DNA of 30,854 nucleotides. Origin: JBLYYQ01 sp048550035. Its GTDB lineage: Bacteria > Nitrospinota_A > UBA7883 > JBLYYQ01. This document shows positions 28,595-30,854 of the stretch, piece by piece (positions within the stretch are counted from its first letter, which is position 1; every line of letters begins with the position of its first letter). The DNA is taken from NCBI GenBank assembly GCA_048550035.1, contig JBLYYQ010000012.1, forward strand, positions 1 to 30,854, given 5' to 3'. The translations under genes and the position numbers were made by a program. Under the pieces are notes generated by a model that did no database searches, was not told where the DNA came from, and saw only the letters and a program-made list of their open reading frames with translations.

Positions 28595-30854
28595 GTGACA
28601 GAAAAGCACAAAACGGAATCATTAGAGATCTTAGATAGGATCGAGGCTAGAGTTGCTCTAATAGGAGAAGATCAAAAGAGTGAAGGGGAATTGCTTCAAA
28701 TTCCTGAAGAGCTTAAACAGTTAAGAGAGAATAGTAAACATTTACTATCAGCTAAAGTTAATCACCTCATAATTAAACTCATTGAGGCATATAGATTTAC
28801 ATCATCCAATAATGGGGCTAATCAGGAGGTAGTTGCAAATGTAACACTTGAGATTATTGAGATTGTTAGGACAGATCTAACTACAACGCTAACAGAGCAC
28901 CTTGATGTTTTGGCCGATATTTCAAATGTTTTAGACAAAATATATTTACCTGTAGAGAATCCTAAAGCTGATGTTACAGCAAGATTAATTACAGAGCCTC
29001 CGACTAAAGCGGGTGTTGATAAAAAATATAGTATTGTACAGGCAGAGCTTTTAGAGTTGGGCAAGATTGTTGAGCAGCTAGGCGATAGTTTCAAAGATAA
29101 GAAACTTGTATCAAATTTAATGTTAGGTTTTGAAAGTGCTGCTATCAAAGTAAGAGAATTAGAGCCAGCATTTGAAATTATAAAGTTGGCAGATCTGTTA
29201 GCCAAACTTTACGAGCTAATTATTATGAAGGGTGTTAGCGATTGCAAGCTTGCTATTGAGGTAACAAAAGATGGGATAAGTATCCTTGAACTAGCTTTAA
29301 AAGATGGCAATAGTGATGCTAGCAGCCTTGATGCAGTACAAGTTAGCAACAAAATTGAAGAACATTTTAATCTTCAATTAGAAGAGAATAAAACAGTCAC
29401 CACTACCGAAAAAATCCAAGCAATAGATGAGAAAAGTATAGCAACAAATAATCAAAAGATAGGAAATGTTCCCGAGGTAAAAACTGAAAAGAAAAACTCA
29501 ATAGTTATTGGGAATGAAGAAGATTTAACCCTCTACCTAGAATTTGTAGCTGAAAGTTCATTCAATATTGTAACACTTGAAGAAGGATTGCTTAGCCTAG
29601 AATCAGAACCGGATGACGAAGATTTAATTAATACTATCTTTAGGTCATTTCATAGTTTAAAAGGTGCTGCCGGCTTTCTAGGATTAACTAGCATCAACTT
29701 AATCTGTCATGAGTCAGAAACACTTCTTGATAAATTGCGAAAAAAAACTATCAAGGCTGACCAAAGAATGATTGATGAATTTCTAAAAGTAGTTGACATG
29801 TTAAAGATGCTAAATGAGCATTTAGGAGACTCTCTTAGTAGGATAAAACAGGATCTACCAAATGCAATATTATATTTTCCATCTTTTGATTGTGACTCAT
29901 TGGTCAATAGTATCAAAAGATTAGAATCATATGACAATATAGATGATTATACTTTTTTGCTGTCAGATTGCAGTCAAAATCAGGCAATAGATGAAGCTAA
30001 CTTTCAAGCAGGCGAGGATGATCTATCTAACAACATGCAAGAGTCAGTAGCCGCTCCTCGGCTCAAGAAAAGAGCGAGCGAGATTAGTTCATTGAAAATC
30101 GAGACAGAGAGGTTAGATTCACTCTTAGATTTGGTTGGCGAACTTGTGATCAGCCAATCGATAGTAAGCCAAGATAAAGTATTGTCAATTGAGATCAATG
30201 GTCCACTCCAAAAGAGTATTGTGAACTTAGGCAAAGTGACTAAAAACATTCAAGATCAGGTAATGAGTCTTAGAATGCTATCGCTCAAGCAGACATTTCA
30301 GAAAATGACACGACTAGTTCGTGACCTATCTAAAAAGATGAACAAAAAGATTACTTTCCATACATCAGGTGAAGAGACTGAATTAGATAAAACGCTAATT
30401 GAAGAGCTCAATGATCCATTGGTACATTTAATGCGTAACTCATTAGATCATGGGATTGAAACGCCAGAAGAGAGGGCGAAGTTAGGTAAAACAGAAGCAG
30501 GCAATATCTATCTTCGTGCATATTACAAAAGTGGGAATGTTTATATCGAAATCGAAGATGATGGGCAAGGTATAGATAGAGAGTTAATTCTATCTAAGGC
30601 AGTAGAGCAAGGGGTAGTATCAGCTGTAAGCGAGCAGTCAGATTATGATCTATTGAACTTGATATTTGAGCCAGGACTATCGACTGTCAAGTGCGCAACT
30701 GATGTTTCAGGCCGTGGTGTAGGGATGGATGTTGTAAGGAGTAATATTGAGAAATTAGGTGGTAAGATTGAGATTATTAGTAACGCCAATGAAGGAGTAA
30801 AATTTATTATCAGGTTGCCACTTACGATGGCAATTGTTGATGGTATGGTGGTTA
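28595..30854 (+). CDS. cheA: Chemotaxis histidine kinase CheA with long N-terminal extension (cut by window edge)
   Basis: Autophosphorylates on histidine and passes phosphate to CheY/CheB. The open frame runs from GTG 28595 (in-frame stop at 28577-28579; AAGGG about 9 nt upstream) to the edge, 753 codons. Order: residues 1 to about 300 an alpha-helical, acidic region of unknown role; Hpt about 305-420 with phospho-accepting His353 in FHSLKGAAGFLG; P2 region about 430-490; dimerisation P3 from about 498 (SSLKIETERLDSLLDLVGEL); P4 ATPase with N box HLMRNSLDHGIE (His611, Asn615), G1 DDGQGI (655-660) and G2 GRGVGMD (706-712). The CheW-like P5 domain would follow beyond the window. CheA normally begins with the Hpt domain, so the 300-residue N-terminal extra is unusual. 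Confidence 0.93.
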   Translation, partial: MTEKHKTESLEILDRIEARVALIGEDQKSEGELLQIPEELKQLRENSKHLLSAKVNHLIIKLIEAYRFTSSNNGANQEVVANVTLEIIEIVRTDLTTTLTEHLDVLADISNVLDKIYLPVENPKADVTARLITEPPTKAGVDKKYSIVQAELLELGKIVEQLGDSFKDKKLVSNLMLGFESAAIKVRELEPAFEIIKLADLLAKLYELIIMKGVSDCKLAIEVTKDGISILELALKDGNSDASSLDAVQVSNKIEEHFNLQLEENKTVTTTEKIQAIDEKSIATNNQKIGNVPEVKTEKKNSIVIGNEEDLTLYLEFVAESSFNIVTLEEGLLSLESEPDDEDLINTIFRSFHSLKGAAGFLGLTSINLICHESETLLDKLRKKTIKADQRMIDEFLKVVDMLKMLNEHLGDSLSRIKQDLPNAILYFPSFDCDSLVNSIKRLESYDNIDDYTFLLSDCSQNQAIDEANFQAGEDDLSNNMQESVAAPRLKKRASEISSLKIETERLDSLLDLVGELVISQSIVSQDKVLSIEINGPLQKSIVNLGKVTKNIQDQVMSLRMLSLKQTFQKMTRLVRDLSKKMNKKITFHTSGEETELDKTLIEELNDPLVHLMRNSLDHGIETPEERAKLGKTEAGNIYLRAYYKSGNVYIEIEDDGQGIDRELILSKAVEQGVVSAVSEQSDYDLLNLIFEPGLSTVKCATDVSGRGVGMDVVRSNIEKLGGKIEIISNANEGVKFIIRLPLTMAIVDGMVV

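Noticed and set aside
28411..28611. Minus-strand 66-residue frame upstream of cheA
   Set aside because: No ribosome-binding site, low-complexity hydrophobic stretch, and its start overlaps the cheA start; treated as noise.
1..30854. tRNA genes, CRISPR repeats, insertion sequences or prophage
   Set aside because: No tRNA-like TPsiC loops, no regularly spaced repeats, no transposase; the Xer protein has a housekeeping-type context.

Overview
The window is an AT-rich (by eye, not counted) bacterial chromosome segment that is densely coded. It reads as a flagellated Gram-negative. It encodes both the L-ring (FlgH) and P-ring (FlgI) proteins of an outer-membrane flagellum, a DUF481-type outer-membrane barrel, a chemotaxis kinase and a sigma-54 promoter in front of the flagellar operon. 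The sucrose trio (fructokinase, sucrose-phosphate synthase/phosphatase, sucrose synthase), the split cobalamin methionine synthase and the short ArgA fit a delta-proteobacterium-like or Deferribacterota-like lineage. The phylum is an inference and cannot be fixed from this sequence. I saw no rRNA, tRNA, CRISPR array, insertion sequence or phage gene, so this looks like core chromosome with a few unusual proteins.

Layout. 1-1974 (minus): a tight operon of a GYF_2/AIM24 protein, UbiX and the start of GpmI, which runs off the left edge. 2257-7705 (plus): a sucrose operon of PfkB fructokinase, a two-domain sucrose-phosphate synthase with an intact HAD phosphatase domain, and sucrose synthase. 7742-10381 (minus): a four-cysteine small protein translationally coupled to XerC/D, then a short ArgA-like acetyltransferase followed by a MoaA-like protein that has lost the radical-SAM cysteines. 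10456-18719 (plus): flgF-flgG-flgA-flgH-flgI-flgJ(N-terminal type)-flgN-flgK-flgL behind a near-perfect sigma-54 promoter, closed by a strong hairpin. 18769-21176 (plus): TusA-like, AhpD-like and ArsS-like radical SAM genes, with pdxJ overlapping the last. 21267-21914 (plus): a lone FliL-family gene with its own sigma-70-type promoter. 21927-22667 (minus): an outer-membrane barrel. 22750-23406 (plus): a stand-alone MetH reactivation domain. 23412-24980 (minus): a membrane-anchored FMN glutamate-synthase-like protein. 25324-28298 (plus): metH without its reactivation domain, then an overlapping lipoprotein gene. 28595 to the end (plus): CheA with a roughly 300-residue N-terminal extension, cut by the right edge.

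How the genes work together. The sucrose trio can build sucrose from UDP-glucose and fructose-6-phosphate, dephosphorylate it, and cleave it reversibly to UDP- (or ADP-) glucose and fructose, which the kinase recaptures. The flagellar run makes the rod, rings and hook-filament junction, and FliL and CheA belong to the same motility programme. The two MetH pieces together rebuild a full cobalamin methionine synthase.

The observation most worth following is the MoaA-like protein at 7742-8605. The N-terminal radical-SAM motif and the GGEP loop are gone, but the three C-terminal cluster cysteines of MoaA are kept exactly and are the only cysteines in the protein. Also notable are the CheA extension, the duplicated insert in FlgL, the TusA/AhpD/ArsS cassette without arsM, and the 23-bp perfect palindrome upstream of cheA.
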